NCBI RefSeq assembly: GCF_002196515.1 | Contig: NZ_CP018835.1 | Span: 3,407,065 to 3,471,064 of the forward strand | Source of the DNA: Vibrio gazogenes | GTDB taxonomy: Bacteria > Pseudomonadota > Gammaproteobacteria > Enterobacterales > Vibrionaceae | Direction of reading: 5' to 3' | DNA: 64,000 nucleotides | Part shown: piece after piece, positions 25,384 through 35,836 of the stretch | How the letters are laid out: every line of letters starts with the position of its first letter | Position numbering within the stretch: position 1 is the first letter of the stretch | Program-made: the position numbers and the translations under genes | The notes under the pieces: generated by a model | Databases searched by the model: none | The model's input: the letters and a program-made list of their open reading frames with translations, nothing else | Told to the model about the DNA's origin: nothing

Positions 25384-27119
25384 GAGGATGTACTCTCCAT
25401 CGCCTGTTCCATTTGTTGATAGGCTGCCATTCGTGAATACCAGCCGTCACCTGCAACTAATTGTTGATGTTTGCCTCTCTCAATCACTTCACCATGGGCC
25501 ATGACAATAATTTCATCTGCATGTTCTACAGCGGATAAGCGGTGACTGACAATGATGAGTGTCTGAGCTTTTCGTCGCCGCAGATGCTGAATGATGATTT
25601 TTTCCGTCCGGATATCAACGGCTGAGAGCGCATCATCCAGAATGAGGAGCGGTGCATCACTGATCAATGCCCGGGCAATCGAAATCCGTTGTCGCTGTCC
25701 CCCGGATAGCGTCACGCCGCGTTCCCCGACGGTGGTCTGGTAGCCATCGGGGAATTGGCGGATATCATCATCAATCGCGGCTAATTTAGCGGCTTGATAG
25801 ACTTGTTCATCGGTGGCTGTGGGGCGTCCCATGCGAATATTTTCCATGATCGTCGCACTGAACAAAAATGCATCCTGAGGAACATAGGCATAAAGAGCCC
25901 GCAGTTGAGCCAGTGGAATCTGGCGTAGTGGTGTGCCACCAATTTGTATGGCACCTTCTCCGGATTCCCAGTAGCGCATCAAAAGCTGGAGTAGGGTTGA
26001 TTTCCCTGCACCAGTGGCACCGACAATCCCGAATACGCGGTTTTCTCTCAAGCGAAACGAAACATTCTTCAAGCTCGGTTGAGAGATATTCGGGTAATGA
26101 AATGTCAGATGGCTGACCGTTACCCGATATCCTCTGGGGGTGAACTGACCGTGGTCTTCAATAGTATCGGGTAAGGTGAGTAATTCATCGAGACGTTCAA
26201 TGGCCGCATTCCCGCGTTGCAATATGTTCATTAACCAGCCAAAGGCATACATCGGCCAGATCAATTCTGACAAATACAATGTGAAACTGGTTAATTGTCC
26301 GACAGTTAAGCGGCCTTCGTGAATTTGCCAGCCGCCGGCAAGTAAGACGATGAGTAAAGCCGCGCCAAGACTCAATTGAATGATGGGATCAAACAAGGCT
26401 TCAGAACGCTGCACTTTATAGGTGCTGTTGGCTGCCTGTTCTGCAATCTGGTCAAACTGTTCGGCTTCGATGGACTCTCTGCCCATTGATTTGATCATAC
26501 GAATGCCAGCCATGGCTTGCTGGGTCTGCTCATTCAATGAGGAAAAACGGTCAAGTGTGGTCTTGAACTGGTGATGAATCTGGCTGGACAGGCGGTAAAA
26601 GCCAATCCCCATCAATGGAAAGGGGAGGATGGCTAAGGCTGCTAACCGCCAGTCGATAAAAATAAACATCATCACGAGGACCAGAATAAAGGTCAGCAGC
26701 CCGTCAAAGCCCGATAGAATCCCTTCACCCGCCGCGATTTCAACGGCATCAATATCATTGGTCGCGCGCGCCATCAAATCACCGGTTGAGTGGTGATTAT
26801 AGAATGCCTGCCCTTGCCGGGTCAGGCGTTGATAAAACTGCTGGCGTAACAGATTGCCCAGTTTATAGGATGTGCCGAATAACATGCGTCGCCAGCCATA
26901 ACGGAGCAGGTAGACGATGATACTGGCGAGCAATAAACCGAGCAGGTCGTATTTGGCTTGCGCCATGGTACGAGTTTCGAGCAGGTGGTCAATGATTTGA
27001 CCAATAAACCATGGAATAGCCATGTTGATCAGCGCGACGATGACGAGCATCAGTAACGCGAATGTGTAAGTCAGCCAATAGCGGCGAAAAAACCATCCCA
27101 AGTGTTGAAATAATTGCAT
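25380..27119 (-). CDS. mdlA: Heterodimeric ABC exporter subunit, SmdA/MdlA-like
   Basis: 579 residues: membrane domain, then GATGAGKSTLLQLL, LSGGQRQRISIARAL and Walker B LLILDDALSAVD, where the catalytic Glu is Asp, as in one of the two sites of heterodimeric exporters. This subunit keeps a canonical signature while its partner does not, so only one composite site is fully consensus. First gene of the pair; transcription starts right of 27119. Confidence 0.88.
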   Translation of the reverse strand: MQLFQHLGWFFRRYWLTYTFALLMLVIVALINMAIPWFIGQIIDHLLETRTMAQAKYDLLGLLLASIIVYLLRYGWRRMLFGTSYKLGNLLRQQFYQRLTRQGQAFYNHHSTGDLMARATNDIDAVEIAAGEGILSGFDGLLTFILVLVMMFIFIDWRLAALAILPFPLMGIGFYRLSSQIHHQFKTTLDRFSSLNEQTQQAMAGIRMIKSMGRESIEAEQFDQIAEQAANSTYKVQRSEALFDPIIQLSLGAALLIVLLAGGWQIHEGRLTVGQLTSFTLYLSELIWPMYAFGWLMNILQRGNAAIERLDELLTLPDTIEDHGQFTPRGYRVTVSHLTFHYPNISQPSLKNVSFRLRENRVFGIVGATGAGKSTLLQLLMRYWESGEGAIQIGGTPLRQIPLAQLRALYAYVPQDAFLFSATIMENIRMGRPTATDEQVYQAAKLAAIDDDIRQFPDGYQTTVGERGVTLSGGQRQRISIARALISDAPLLILDDALSAVDIRTEKIIIQHLRRRKAQTLIIVSHRLSAVEHADEIIVMAHGEVIERGKHQQLVAGDGWYSRMAAYQQMEQAMESTSS

Positions 27120-27227
27120 GTAATTTTTATCCGGATAAGCGAGTGAGCGTTGCTTTTTCTAGGCTGCCCATATTGAGTCGGTTTCATTGTCTACCGGAAC
27201 ATTCTTACGTAAACCAAGTCACCTTGT

Positions 27228-27497
27228 CTAGGGACTGTTGACCTTTCGTGATGGTTTTTGCAGCAATTTGTCGTGCATTTAGTCAAGGCAGGTCATGTGA
27301 AGTGTAGCGATCTACATGAACCATGACCTAACGCTGGATAAATGAGCGACAAATGCTGCCCAGAGGGTTCATCTGAACGTGTCTTGCTCTTTGTTACGGG
27401 TCATTTGCTTAGGATAGCTAAGCGGCATGCCCCGCGCCGCGATCAATACCCGTTCAGATTGAACAAAATTCAACCACGAAAGGTCAGCAGCCCCTAG
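27228..27497. mobile_element. 270-base palindrome-ended repeat element (MITE-like)
   Basis: Ends CTAGGGACTGTTGACCTTTC and its near-complement ending GGTCAGCAGCCCCTAG form inverted repeats of about 27 bases. Inside, GCAGCAATTTGTCG pairs with CGACAAATGCTGC, and a segment from about 27389 to 27467, bounded by TCTGAACG / CGTTCAGA, is absent from the 22560 copy, so it looks nested. No coding frame. The flanking stretches 27120-27227 and 27498-27699 hold only the promoters of mdlA and apbE. Confidence 0.65.
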
Positions 27498-27699
27498 TCA
27501 GGCGTCCTGAACTTGCTTTTATGCTGTCGCATGGTTGGCATGATTGCGGTTGTTACGCGACTCGAAATCCCCCGGTGCTGAGTGATTTTTTGGCTGTGAA
27601 GTCAATGTTTTTGGGGCGTATCCCCGATACTTTGGGTATAGTAATCTTTTCTGCCTACCGTTAAACTTTGTCCAATTTTTTTAGCAATCAGGTTGTTTT

Positions 27700-28758
27700 A
27701 TGTTTACCCAAAGAATGTTGTTGAACCGTTTTCGTTGTGTTGTTGCGCTGGTGTGCCTTGTTATGGTGACGGCCTGTAGCCGGACACCTGAGTTACAAAA
27801 GTTGGAAGGTTATGCACAGGGAACAACCTATCATATCAGCTGGTGGTCAGCGTCGGATGTTTCGAGCGATGACATTCGTCCGCTGTTTGATCAGCAATTG
27901 GCGAATATTGATAAAGAGTTATCGACTTATCGGAATGATTCTTATATTTCAACATTTAATCAAAGCACCTCAACTCAGTGGCAACCTGCTTCAGATGATT
28001 TCTTACGACTCCTGAGTATTGCTCGGAAAATCAATCAGAAAACCCAGGGGTGCTATGATCCGACTATCGGGCCGTTATTCAATTTGTGGGGATTCAGAAA
28101 GCATGATTTCAAAGTACCGGATAGTCAGCAAATCGCAGCCGTGAAAGCCGAGGTTGGGTTGGACAAAATTCAGGTTGATGAACAGGGCAAACGCATTCGT
28201 AAAACTTTACCCCAGGTACAGATCGATTTTTCTTCGATGGGAGAAGGCTATACGATTGGTAAGCTCAGTGCGATTCTGGAATCTCACGGGGTTAGCAATT
28301 ATTTGGTGGAGTTTGGCGGAGATATGAAAATCAAAGGTCACAAACCCGATGGTTCGAAGTGGCGTATTGCCATTGAACGCCCAATTCATAAAGAGGCTGA
28401 TATTCAGCCTTATAAAATTGTGACGATTCAGGATGAACAAGGTGTGACGCTCGATACATCAGGGACTTATCGCCGTTCTTTTGATGCTGATGGTCAGTCA
28501 TACTCGCATATTCTTGACCCGCGCACCGGGGCTTCTGTGACGCATGATTTGGTGTCTGCATCAGTATTCGGCCAGACCCCCGCAGAAAGTGATGCCTGGG
28601 CCACGGCAATGTTATGTCTTGGGCCGAAAGCAGGGTATCAGGTCGCGCAGCGGGAAAATCTAGAGGTGTTCTTTATTCGTGCAGAACAAGGCAAATTTAT
28701 TGATCAGCAGAGTTCGGCTCTCGAGCATTCCAAACGAGTGATGTTCACTCAGGAGTAA
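27700..28758 (+). CDS. apbE: FAD:protein FMN transferase ApbE
   Basis: 352 residues. Lipoprotein signal with lipobox VTAC (Cys26). Then YAQGTTYHISWW, STYRNDSYIS, IDFSSMGEGYTIGKL, YLVEFGGDMK and SYSHILDPRTG, the conserved ApbE segments for FAD and magnesium binding. It attaches FMN to Thr/Ser of flavoproteins such as NqrB/C or RnfG in the periplasm. No nqr or rnf gene is visible here, so this could be a second copy serving another flavoprotein. Confidence 0.88.
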   Translation: MFTQRMLLNRFRCVVALVCLVMVTACSRTPELQKLEGYAQGTTYHISWWSASDVSSDDIRPLFDQQLANIDKELSTYRNDSYISTFNQSTSTQWQPASDDFLRLLSIARKINQKTQGCYDPTIGPLFNLWGFRKHDFKVPDSQQIAAVKAEVGLDKIQVDEQGKRIRKTLPQVQIDFSSMGEGYTIGKLSAILESHGVSNYLVEFGGDMKIKGHKPDGSKWRIAIERPIHKEADIQPYKIVTIQDEQGVTLDTSGTYRRSFDADGQSYSHILDPRTGASVTHDLVSASVFGQTPAESDAWATAMLCLGPKAGYQVAQRENLEVFFIRAEQGKFIDQQSSALEHSKRVMFTQE

Positions 28759-28848
28759 ATCTGAGAATGAACGCCGAAGGGACATATCAGTTAATACTCG
28801 CGATGAGTAACGGCAAATACAGGGCGACCTGAGGAAAAGGTGAAAAGT

Positions 28849-29502
28849 ATGGCACATTTTACGGTGATTGGTTTAGGGCGGTTTGGCGTGGCAACAAGTC
28901 TGGAGTTGATCAATCTCGGGCATACCGTGACCGGCGTCGATCGAAATCCGAAAATCGCTGAGTTGTATGTCGAAGATCTGACGCAATCAATCATTTGTGA
29001 TGTGACCGATGAACATGCCCTCAGGGAGCTGGAACTGGCAGCGAGTAGTGCCGTGCTCGTTGCGATTGGTGAAGAGCTGGAATCGAGCCTGCTGTGTATT
29101 CTGGCGTTAAAGAATCTGGGTGTAAAAGAGATTTGGGTGAAGGCTAGCTCTAGAGCCCATCATAACATTGTGTCAAAGCTTGGTGTGGCGAGGATTATTC
29201 ACCCTGAAGAAGAGATGGGAGTGCGAATCGCACAGGCTCTCAATTATCCAATGGTGAATAATTACCTGGCGATCGGCAATGGCTTATATGTCGTGGATAT
29301 TGAAGTGAAGTCGGGACTGCATCACCAGCCAGTTTCGACCTTGCTGGATAAAGCGCAAGGCAAGGTTGAAGCGATTTTGGTGAAACGCGGGCGAGACACA
29401 TTTACCCGCCTGACGAATGATTTTCTCTTACAGGAAAATGATACATGTTTGTTGTGCGGGAGCAGAGAAGCGTTAGAGCATATTGCGCCAAGGTTGGTGT
29501 GA
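28849..29502 (+). CDS. ktrA: Potassium uptake regulatory subunit KtrA
   Basis: 217 residues from ATG 28849, with AAAAGGTG as ribosome-binding site (a GTG at 28840 is less likely). RCK_N domain starts FTVIGLGRFGVATSLELI with the nucleotide-binding Gly motif and VDRNP acid, followed by an RCK_C domain. Octameric ring that gates KtrB in response to ATP/ADP. The KtrB start follows the stop by one base. Confidence 0.92.
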   Translation: MAHFTVIGLGRFGVATSLELINLGHTVTGVDRNPKIAELYVEDLTQSIICDVTDEHALRELELAASSAVLVAIGEELESSLLCILALKNLGVKEIWVKASSRAHHNIVSKLGVARIIHPEEEMGVRIAQALNYPMVNNYLAIGNGLYVVDIEVKSGLHHQPVSTLLDKAQGKVEAILVKRGRDTFTRLTNDFLLQENDTCLLCGSREALEHIAPRLV

Positions 29503-29503
29503 T

Positions 29504-30868
29504 ATGGCATTATGGCAGCCCTCGACATCTCCGATAGTCAGAAGACCAAAAACAAGGCGCAAGATTGCAGCCGCGCCCCCGATTGTCTTATGTGGCAGTT
29601 TTCTGTTGTTGATTTTACTGGGGACATGTTTACTGAAGTTGCCGCTGGCGACAGTGGCCCCCATTAGTTGGGCGCACAGTCTGTTTACAGCGACCTCGGC
29701 AGTGACGGTGACCGGACTTTCCGTTGTTGATACAGGAACCGAGTTTACCGGTTTTGGTCAGGTGATTATTGCCATACTGATCCAGTTCGGTGGGTTGGGG
29801 CTGATGACTTTTGCGGTTGTGACGTTAATCGCATTGGGCGGTAAAATCAATTTCTTGCAGCGAACGGTGATCAGAGAAGCATTCAACCAAACCGATGCGC
29901 CGACATTAGTTTCTACTGCCAAATCCGTTTTATATTTTTCGTTGATTGTCGAATCGATCGGCATGGTCATTTTGTCGCTTTACTGGTTGCCGGAACTGGG
30001 GTGGAAAACCAGTTTATTTCATGGTTTCTTTTATACCATCAGTGCGTTTAACAATGCCGGGTTTGCGCTGGATAGCCGTAGTCTGATGCCGTATGTTTCG
30101 GATCCGGTCGTCAATCTGACGATTACCGGATTGTTGATTATCGGGGGATTGGGCTTTTCCGTCTGGCTGGATTTGATCCGTAATCGCCGTTGGGTTTTAC
30201 TGACACCGTACAGCAAATTAATGATCTCCGGGACGATAATCATTAACGCGGTAGCCGTGATTCTAATCTATTGTATTGAATATAATAATCCTCATACGCT
30301 GGCACCTTTGAGCCAAACAGGGAAGTGGTTGGCCTCATGGTTTCAGGCGGTAACACCGAGAACCGCCGGGTTCAACACACTGCCAATCGATCAGCTTAAA
30401 GATGCCACTACATCCGTGATACTGGTGCTGATGTTTATCGGCGGCGGTTCAATGAGTACCGCCAGTGGCATAAAAGTGGTGACATTCATTGTGCTGATTC
30501 TGGCGACATATGGGTATTTGCGACGCGATTCAGCCATTCGAGTATTTAAACGAGAAATTTCCAAAGAAACGATCAATAAAGCATTGGCGCTGACCGTTAT
30601 TTCCATTGGGGTCAGTTGGATGGCTATTTTCGGTTTGCTGCTGAGTGAACATGCCCCGATGGTTGATATTATTTTTGAAGCCATTTCGGCATTGGGAACG
30701 GTCGGACTTTCCCGAGGATTGACAGCATCGCTGTCTGGTACCGGAGAGGTAATTATCATGCTGATGATGTTTATCGGCCGGTTGGGACCGCTCACAATCG
30801 CGTACTTTCTTGCTAGCCCCAGAACGCATCGTTTACGTTATCCGGAAACAAAACTGGTTATTGGGTAG
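29504..30868 (+). CDS. ktrB: Sodium-dependent potassium channel/transporter subunit KtrB
   Basis: 454 residues from ATG 29504; V. alginolyticus KtrB is about this long. Four M1-P-M2 repeats with filter-like Gly segments (TATSAVTVTGLSVVDTG; ISAFNNAGFAL; VTPRTAGFN; SALGTVGLSRG). The flexible membrane loop expected in the third repeat is seen as GGGSMSTASGIKV. Works with KtrA for osmotic and salt adaptation in a marine cell. Confidence 0.93.
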   Translation: MALWQPSTSPIVRRPKTRRKIAAAPPIVLCGSFLLLILLGTCLLKLPLATVAPISWAHSLFTATSAVTVTGLSVVDTGTEFTGFGQVIIAILIQFGGLGLMTFAVVTLIALGGKINFLQRTVIREAFNQTDAPTLVSTAKSVLYFSLIVESIGMVILSLYWLPELGWKTSLFHGFFYTISAFNNAGFALDSRSLMPYVSDPVVNLTITGLLIIGGLGFSVWLDLIRNRRWVLLTPYSKLMISGTIIINAVAVILIYCIEYNNPHTLAPLSQTGKWLASWFQAVTPRTAGFNTLPIDQLKDATTSVILVLMFIGGGSMSTASGIKVVTFIVLILATYGYLRRDSAIRVFKREISKETINKALALTVISIGVSWMAIFGLLLSEHAPMVDIIFEAISALGTVGLSRGLTASLSGTGEVIIMLMMFIGRLGPLTIAYFLASPRTHRLRYPETKLVIG

Positions 30869-30900
30869 CAGATAGCCAATCTGTTGTGTTCGTTGCTGTA

Positions 30901-31830
30901 TCAACCATCATGTCTGCCTGAAAGAAGATCCGCGTATTTACGTTGGTATCTGGCCTGCATACTGACATTGCCCAGTAAACCACCTTGATGAATGTAGATC
31001 AGCGGTGTATCAGGGTGCTCGGTTAACCAGCGTTGCAGACAGCGCCACATCAGTGGGTCATAGAGTAAATCAAATTCGACTTGGGTCTCGCGGCAGAGAT
31101 TCAGCCAGATTATGTAGTCTTCGCGGTATAATTTACCGAAATGGTGTTTTTGCGACAGAGATAAAACGGTCGGGTAGCTGGTGGCAGACAGCATATCCCA
31201 CTGCTGCTTCAGGTAAGATTCACCACCGACACAGGCGCAGGTCAGCACTTCAATCTGATGCGTTGCCAGATGTTGATGTAAATAGAGTGCTGTGGTGCCG
31301 GTGCCAGCGGGCAGCGCGACAACAGGGCGCTCAATCCGGTGTTTATGGCACCAGTCGATGATTTCATCCCCAAGAGTCGCAATTCCCGGCTGAGCAATAT
31401 CACTTCGTCCGCCTTCCGGTAAAACCAGACAACGCTCATCAGGGCGACGAACGTGTTGAATATAGTCACAAGGATGCATCGCTGAAGTTGGATGTTGTCC
31501 TGTGGGGTAGATTGTTGCACCGAGTGCCAACGCTGCTTTGTAATTCCCCTGTGGGTGTTCGGCTAACCACTGAGGAATATGATCAACGTAATATTCAAAC
31601 TGCCAGCCTCTGAGTTGTGCCAGTGCGGCAAATGAGTAAAGAGAATTGGCTTGCGGAGAGCCATAGCTGATTAACGTGGTGATTTGAGGCAAAGGCGCAT
31701 CAAGTAAGGTCATCAGTTTGCGGGCTTTGTTGCCTGAAAACTGGGGGTGAAGTAAATCATCTCGCTTGAGATAGAAGTGCTTGCCGTCAAACGTGTGCTC
31801 GGTCATCGGGCTATGGGTCAATATATTCAT
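30901..31830 (-). CDS. D-cysteine desulfhydrase / ACC deaminase-like PLP enzyme
   Basis: 309 residues of the fold II PLP family. LKRDDLLHPQFSGNKARKL carries the PLP lysine (SGNKARK), then SYGSPQANSLYSFAAL and PAGTGTTAL for phosphate binding. Likely breaks D-cysteine or related amino acids to pyruvate, ammonia and sulfide. Stand-alone gene, convergent with ktrB across 32 bases. Confidence 0.8.
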   Translation of the reverse strand: MNILTHSPMTEHTFDGKHFYLKRDDLLHPQFSGNKARKLMTLLDAPLPQITTLISYGSPQANSLYSFAALAQLRGWQFEYYVDHIPQWLAEHPQGNYKAALALGATIYPTGQHPTSAMHPCDYIQHVRRPDERCLVLPEGGRSDIAQPGIATLGDEIIDWCHKHRIERPVVALPAGTGTTALYLHQHLATHQIEVLTCACVGGESYLKQQWDMLSATSYPTVLSLSQKHHFGKLYREDYIIWLNLCRETQVEFDLLYDPLMWRCLQRWLTEHPDTPLIYIHQGGLLGNVSMQARYQRKYADLLSGRHDG

Positions 31831-31880
31831 GTCGGCAAGGATAGCTTGAGTTGTTCGCCATCACAATACGCATCCAAGAC

Positions 31881-31990
31881 AAAAAAAAGCCAGTACAAAC
31901 TGTACTGGCTGCTATAAATAGGAGTTAACAAGAAAAAGCAGTATTGACAAAAAAATCATTCAACGTTTCTGTCAATCTTGTTAAATCAGA
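31881..31990 (-). ncRNA. Candidate small RNA with its own terminator, upstream of fabV
   Basis: On the minus strand an AT-rich structured stretch (TTAACAAGA 31925-31933 against TCTTGTTAA 31976-31984; ATTGACA 31943-31949 against TGTCAAT 31970-31976) is followed by stem AGCCAGTACA / TGTACTGGCT and eight T. No protein-coding gene on that strand uses this terminator, so a short transcript from right of 31990 is implied. The rest of 31831-32226 holds the fabV promoter. The 5' end is unknown. Confidence 0.4.
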
Positions 31991-32226
31991 CTGGTGGTGT
32001 CACAGATAGTTCCTTATGTTTTCATTTTTTTGTTTGAATCCATAGTGCGAGCGAGGCACTGTTAAATAAATTTAATATTATTTTCAATGAGATAATGCCA
32101 TTTCTAGTCTTAAAGTTGGGAAGAAGAGATCCAACCACTCACTTTTTGAGGGGAAATCTTAAGAAATAGGGTGAGATTTCGAGACGAAACTTTTATTCTT
32201 ACGGGGTTTTTTAAAGGAAGTTGAAT

Positions 32227-33429
32227 ATGATCATCAAACCTAAAATTCGTGGATTTATTTGTACGACAACACATCCAGTCGGATGTGAAGCGAATGTCAG
32301 AGAGCAGATCGCTTATACCCAATCACAAGGAAGCGTAGATAATGCGCCTAAGCGCGTACTGGTTGTCGGGTCTTCCAGTGGCTATGGACTTTCATCACGT
32401 ATTGCTGCGGCATTTGGTGGTGGTGCGGCAACAATCGGCGTTTTCTTCGAAAAGCCGGGAACCGAGAAGAAACCGGGGACCGCAGGATTTTACAACGCTG
32501 CTGCGTTTGACAAATGTGCGCATGAAGCCGGTCTTTATGCGAAAAGCATTAATGGCGATGCGTTTTCTCATGAAGCAAAACAGAAAGCGATTGAGCTGAT
32601 TCAGCAAGATTTGGGTCAGATTGATCTGGTTGTCTATTCTTTGGCATCCCCAGTCAGAAAAATGCCTGATAGTGGCGAATTGGTTCGCTCAGCGCTGAAA
32701 CCCATTGGTGAAACTTACACATCAACTGCTGTGGATACCAATCGGGATGTCATTATTGAGGCCAGTATTGAACCTGCAACTGAGCAGGAAATTGAAGACA
32801 CAGTGACCGTCATGGGCGGACAAGACTGGGAACTCTGGATTAATGCATTGAACGACGCTGGTGTACTTGCAGATGGTTGTAAAACCGTTGCATATAGCTA
32901 TATCGGTACCGAGCTGACCTGGCCGATCTATTGGGATGGTGCGTTGGGTCGTGCGAAGATGGACTTGGATCGTGCTGCAACAGCGCTGAACCAGCAACTG
33001 AGCGCCAAACAGGGCTCGGCAAATGTTGCTGTCTTGAAATCGGTTGTCACTCAGGCCAGTTCTGCAATTCCGGTCATGCCGCTTTACATCTCGATGGTGT
33101 TTAAAAAGATGCGTGAAGAAGGCGTTCATGAAGGATGTATGGGGCAGATCTATCGTCTGTTCAGTGAGCGACTGTATCGCGCTGACGGTCAGGCACCGGC
33201 TGTGGATGACCACAATCGTCTGCGTCTTGATGACTGGGAGCTGAGAGAAGACATTCAGCAACATTGTCGTGAGCTGTGGCCACAAATCACAACCGAAAAC
33301 CTCAAACAACTGACAGATTATGAAGCATACAAAGACGAGTTTTTGAAGCTGTTTGGTTTTGGTATTGATGGCGTAGATTATGACGCGGATGTCAATCCGG
33401 CCGTTGAGTTTGATGTAATTGATATCTGA
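32227..33429 (+). CDS. fabV: Trans-2-enoyl-ACP/CoA reductase FabV
   Basis: 400 residues from ATG 32227 (AAGGAAG site; a TTG six bases before is the frame's first start). Start [20 protein letters not shown] and the active-site pair Tyr235 and Lys244 ([11 protein letters not shown], Tyr-x8-Lys) are those of FabV. NADH site [13 protein letters not shown]. It does the last reduction step of fatty acid elongation and is resistant to triclosan. Monocistronic, with a strong terminator. Confidence 0.97.
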   Translation: MIIKPKIRGFICTTTHPVGCEANVREQIAYTQSQGSVDNAPKRVLVVGSSSGYGLSSRIAAAFGGGAATIGVFFEKPGTEKKPGTAGFYNAAAFDKCAHEAGLYAKSINGDAFSHEAKQKAIELIQQDLGQIDLVVYSLASPVRKMPDSGELVRSALKPIGETYTSTAVDTNRDVIIEASIEPATEQEIEDTVTVMGGQDWELWINALNDAGVLADGCKTVAYSYIGTELTWPIYWDGALGRAKMDLDRAATALNQQLSAKQGSANVAVLKSVVTQASSAIPVMPLYISMVFKKMREEGVHEGCMGQIYRLFSERLYRADGQAPAVDDHNRLRLDDWELREDIQQHCRELWPQITTENLKQLTDYEAYKDEFLKLFGFGIDGVDYDADVNPAVEFDVIDI

Positions 33430-33449
33430 TTTGTTTTCGATGAAAGATA

Positions 33450-33478
33450 AAAAAGCGCCATCATGGCGCTTTTTTTGA
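33450..33478 (+). terminator. fabV terminator
   Basis: Stem AAAGCGCCA / TGGCGCTTT with loop TCA, followed by TTTTT; A-run on the other side makes it work for the convergent gene too. Confidence 0.85.
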
Positions 33479-33509
33479 TCCGCATCGGAGCAGACGTTAG
33501 CCTGATTGA

Positions 33510-35192
33510 TTAACTCAGTAGAATGATGACGGTACCGGTTAGTGTCATCAGAATATTGGCAATGGTATAGGTGCCCGCATATCCGAGCGCAGGGATGGTT
33601 GATTTCGCATAGTCATTGACGATATCCATTGCCGGTGCGCAGGTTCTTGCACCAATAATGGCACCAAACAGCAACGCGCGGTTCATTTTCAGGACATAAG
33701 CACCAATGAGGTAAGCAAAAAATACCGGGACGACGCTGACCAGAAATGCGAGGCCAATCACTTTGATACCGATTTCTGACAGGTGTTCAAACATACTGCC
33801 ACCGGCACTCAGCCCGATACCAACCATAAAAATCATCAATCCGAGATCTTTGGTCATATTGAGCGCACCTTGCGGGACATAACCAAAGGTTGGGTGATTG
33901 GCCCGTAAAAAGCCGAGCGTAATTCCAGAAAGTAATAGCCCGACAGCATTCCCTAAACCAAAAGACACTTGGCCGAAGGTCATGGTAATCAGGCCGAGCG
34001 TAATGCCAAAAATGAAAAAGGCACAAAAAGCCAATAAGTCTGCCATCTGGCTGTGAATCGAAATGAAACCGATTTTATCCGCGAGCCCTTGCACCCGACT
34101 TTTTTCACCACTGACCTGAAGGAGATCGCCTTTGGTGAGCACAATATCTGAGTCCATTGGCATTTCAATTTGTGCCCGGACCACGCGGTTGAGAAAACAG
34201 CCATACTCAGAAAGGTTCAAGTCAGACAGGCGCTTTCCGACCATGCTGTCACTTTTGACGACGATCTCTTCTTCTGAAATGCGCAGGTCAAGTAAATTGC
34301 GGTCAAAAACTTCTTTACCGTTTCGGAAACTGGGATCCAGTCTAGCGTGACTATCAGGGAAGCCGACCAGTGCAATTTCATCGCCTTCTTGTAAGATCGC
34401 ATCACCGTCCGGATGGGCCAGAATGCCATTTCGCCGGATTCGTTCGATGTAACAGCCGGTTTGACGGTAGATGCCTAATTCACGAAGATTCCGACCATCA
34501 ATCCAGTTTGTCAGTTCTTTTCCCACCCGATATGCACGAATAATAGGTAAGTAGACTTTTCGTTGTCCGTTATGACCTAAGCCGCGCTCCCGAGCGATTT
34601 GTCGGGCAGAATCGGAGAGATTTTGCTTTTGTAGTCTCGGCAGAAGCTTCGCAAACATAATCATACTGATGAGGCCGATAAGATAAGCAATCGCATAGCC
34701 GACTGAGACATTCTCCAGAACGCGGGACATATCCATGTTTCGGGGGATTTCTGCCAGTCCGGAGCTTAAGGCATCTTGGGCGCCGACGAGAATCGGTGTT
34801 GAGGTCAGTGCGCCAGCCATCATTCCCGCAGAAAGGCCGTAATCCAGATGCAGGGCTTTGCCTCCGAAATAAGTGATTAGGTTGGCAATGATCAGGACCG
34901 TCAGACTCAGGACGAGGTAGTGTTTCCCATCTCGGAAAAAGATCCCGAAAAAATTGGGGCCCGCCTCGATACCGACACAGTAAATAAATAGCATGAAGCC
35001 AATAGTGAGTGCTTCTGAATTCAGAGAAAAACCCAGATGGCCCATCAGGAGCGAGGTCACCAGAACCCCGATGGAGTTGCCGACCTGTAGGCTACCGAAA
35101 CGAATTTTTCCCAGCGCCAGACCGCTCGCCAGAACAACAAAAATAAGCAGAATAGGATTTTCTTTTAACAGCAGAACAACGTTTATATTCAC
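33510..35192 (-). CDS. ybjL: AspT/YbjL-family transporter with two RCK_C domains
   Basis: 560 residues (E. coli YbjL about 561). Five or so membrane segments at each end ([36 protein letters not shown]) flank two cytoplasmic TrkA_C-type domains at about 205-295 and 295-380. Related to the aspartate:alanine exchanger family. As in E. coli, it lies next to grxA, here in tandem and separated by about 200 bases. Substrate unknown. Confidence 0.88.
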   Translation of the reverse strand: MNINVVLLLKENPILLIFVVLASGLALGKIRFGSLQVGNSIGVLVTSLLMGHLGFSLNSEALTIGFMLFIYCVGIEAGPNFFGIFFRDGKHYLVLSLTVLIIANLITYFGGKALHLDYGLSAGMMAGALTSTPILVGAQDALSSGLAEIPRNMDMSRVLENVSVGYAIAYLIGLISMIMFAKLLPRLQKQNLSDSARQIARERGLGHNGQRKVYLPIIRAYRVGKELTNWIDGRNLRELGIYRQTGCYIERIRRNGILAHPDGDAILQEGDEIALVGFPDSHARLDPSFRNGKEVFDRNLLDLRISEEEIVVKSDSMVGKRLSDLNLSEYGCFLNRVVRAQIEMPMDSDIVLTKGDLLQVSGEKSRVQGLADKIGFISIHSQMADLLAFCAFFIFGITLGLITMTFGQVSFGLGNAVGLLLSGITLGFLRANHPTFGYVPQGALNMTKDLGLMIFMVGIGLSAGGSMFEHLSEIGIKVIGLAFLVSVVPVFFAYLIGAYVLKMNRALLFGAIIGARTCAPAMDIVNDYAKSTIPALGYAGTYTIANILMTLTGTVIILLS

Positions 35193-35354
35193 AACTTGAC
35201 TCAGGGATGTGGAAGAAAGATGGCGGATAAATTGTATCTGAAATATAAGAAAAAATAAGGGTATTTTTTAGGCTTTTTGGCACAAAGAAGAATTTTCATC
35301 TTACCGAGGGGGAGAGGGGAGAGAATCAATGCGTTGGCGTGTCAGAAAAACAAA

Positions 35355-35376
35355 ACCTGCCAGATAATTGGCAGGT
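35355..35376 (-). terminator. grxA terminator
   Basis: ACCTGCCA / TGGCAGGT stem, six-base loop, followed on the minus strand by TTTTGTTTTTC; 15 bases after the grxA stop. Confidence 0.75.
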
Positions 35377-35390
35377 CAGTCAGGTCGTGA

Positions 35391-35657
35391 TTATGCGTCA
35401 AACAGACCTAAATTTTCTTTAGCATAAGCTTCGAATTCAGTACAGCCACCAATATGAGTCTGATCGATAAAGATTTGCGGTACAGTTTCAACGGGCTTAC
35501 CTACGGTTTTTTCCAAATCGGCTTTGCTGATGCCTTCTGCTTGGATATCAACGTAGCGGAAATTAAAATCGTCACGTTTTTCTTTCAACGTTTCTGCATG
35601 TTCTTTTGCCCGAACACAGAATGGGCAGCCGGGACGACCAAATATCACTACAAACAT
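35391..35657 (-). CDS. grxA: Glutaredoxin 1
   Basis: 88 residues from ATG 35657, with AAGGAG before it; five more residues are possible upstream but would lose this site. Active site CPFC (Cys11, Cys14), then TVPQIFID and GGCTEFEAY for glutathione binding. Reduces disulfides of ribonucleotide reductase and others with glutathione. Confidence 0.95.
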   Translation of the reverse strand: MFVVIFGRPGCPFCVRAKEHAETLKEKRDDFNFRYVDIQAEGISKADLEKTVGKPVETVPQIFIDQTHIGGCTEFEAYAKENLGLFDA

Positions 35658-35779
35658 AACTTTCTCCTTCATGTGTTGTTGGCGTAACTATGCCTGAAGT
35701 GACTTCGGAAATAAAGTTACATCTGCCTCTTGCTTTAATAGATTAAAACGATGTAATCGATGAGCTGCCGCTGAAAAAA

Positions 35780-35802
35780 TGTGGGCCATTTATGGGCCCA
35801 CA
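35780..35802 (-). terminator. hexR terminator
   Basis: TGTGGGCC / GGGCCCACA-type stem with a six-base loop, then a T-run on the minus strand, 35 bases after the hexR stop. Confidence 0.75.
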
Positions 35803-35836
35803 TGCGGTGAAAATCTTAAGGATATGATGCGCTGTG

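Noticed and set aside
32722..33309. Antisense frame of 195 codons in fabV
   Set aside because: fabV is certain on the other strand; the antisense product has no recognisable features.
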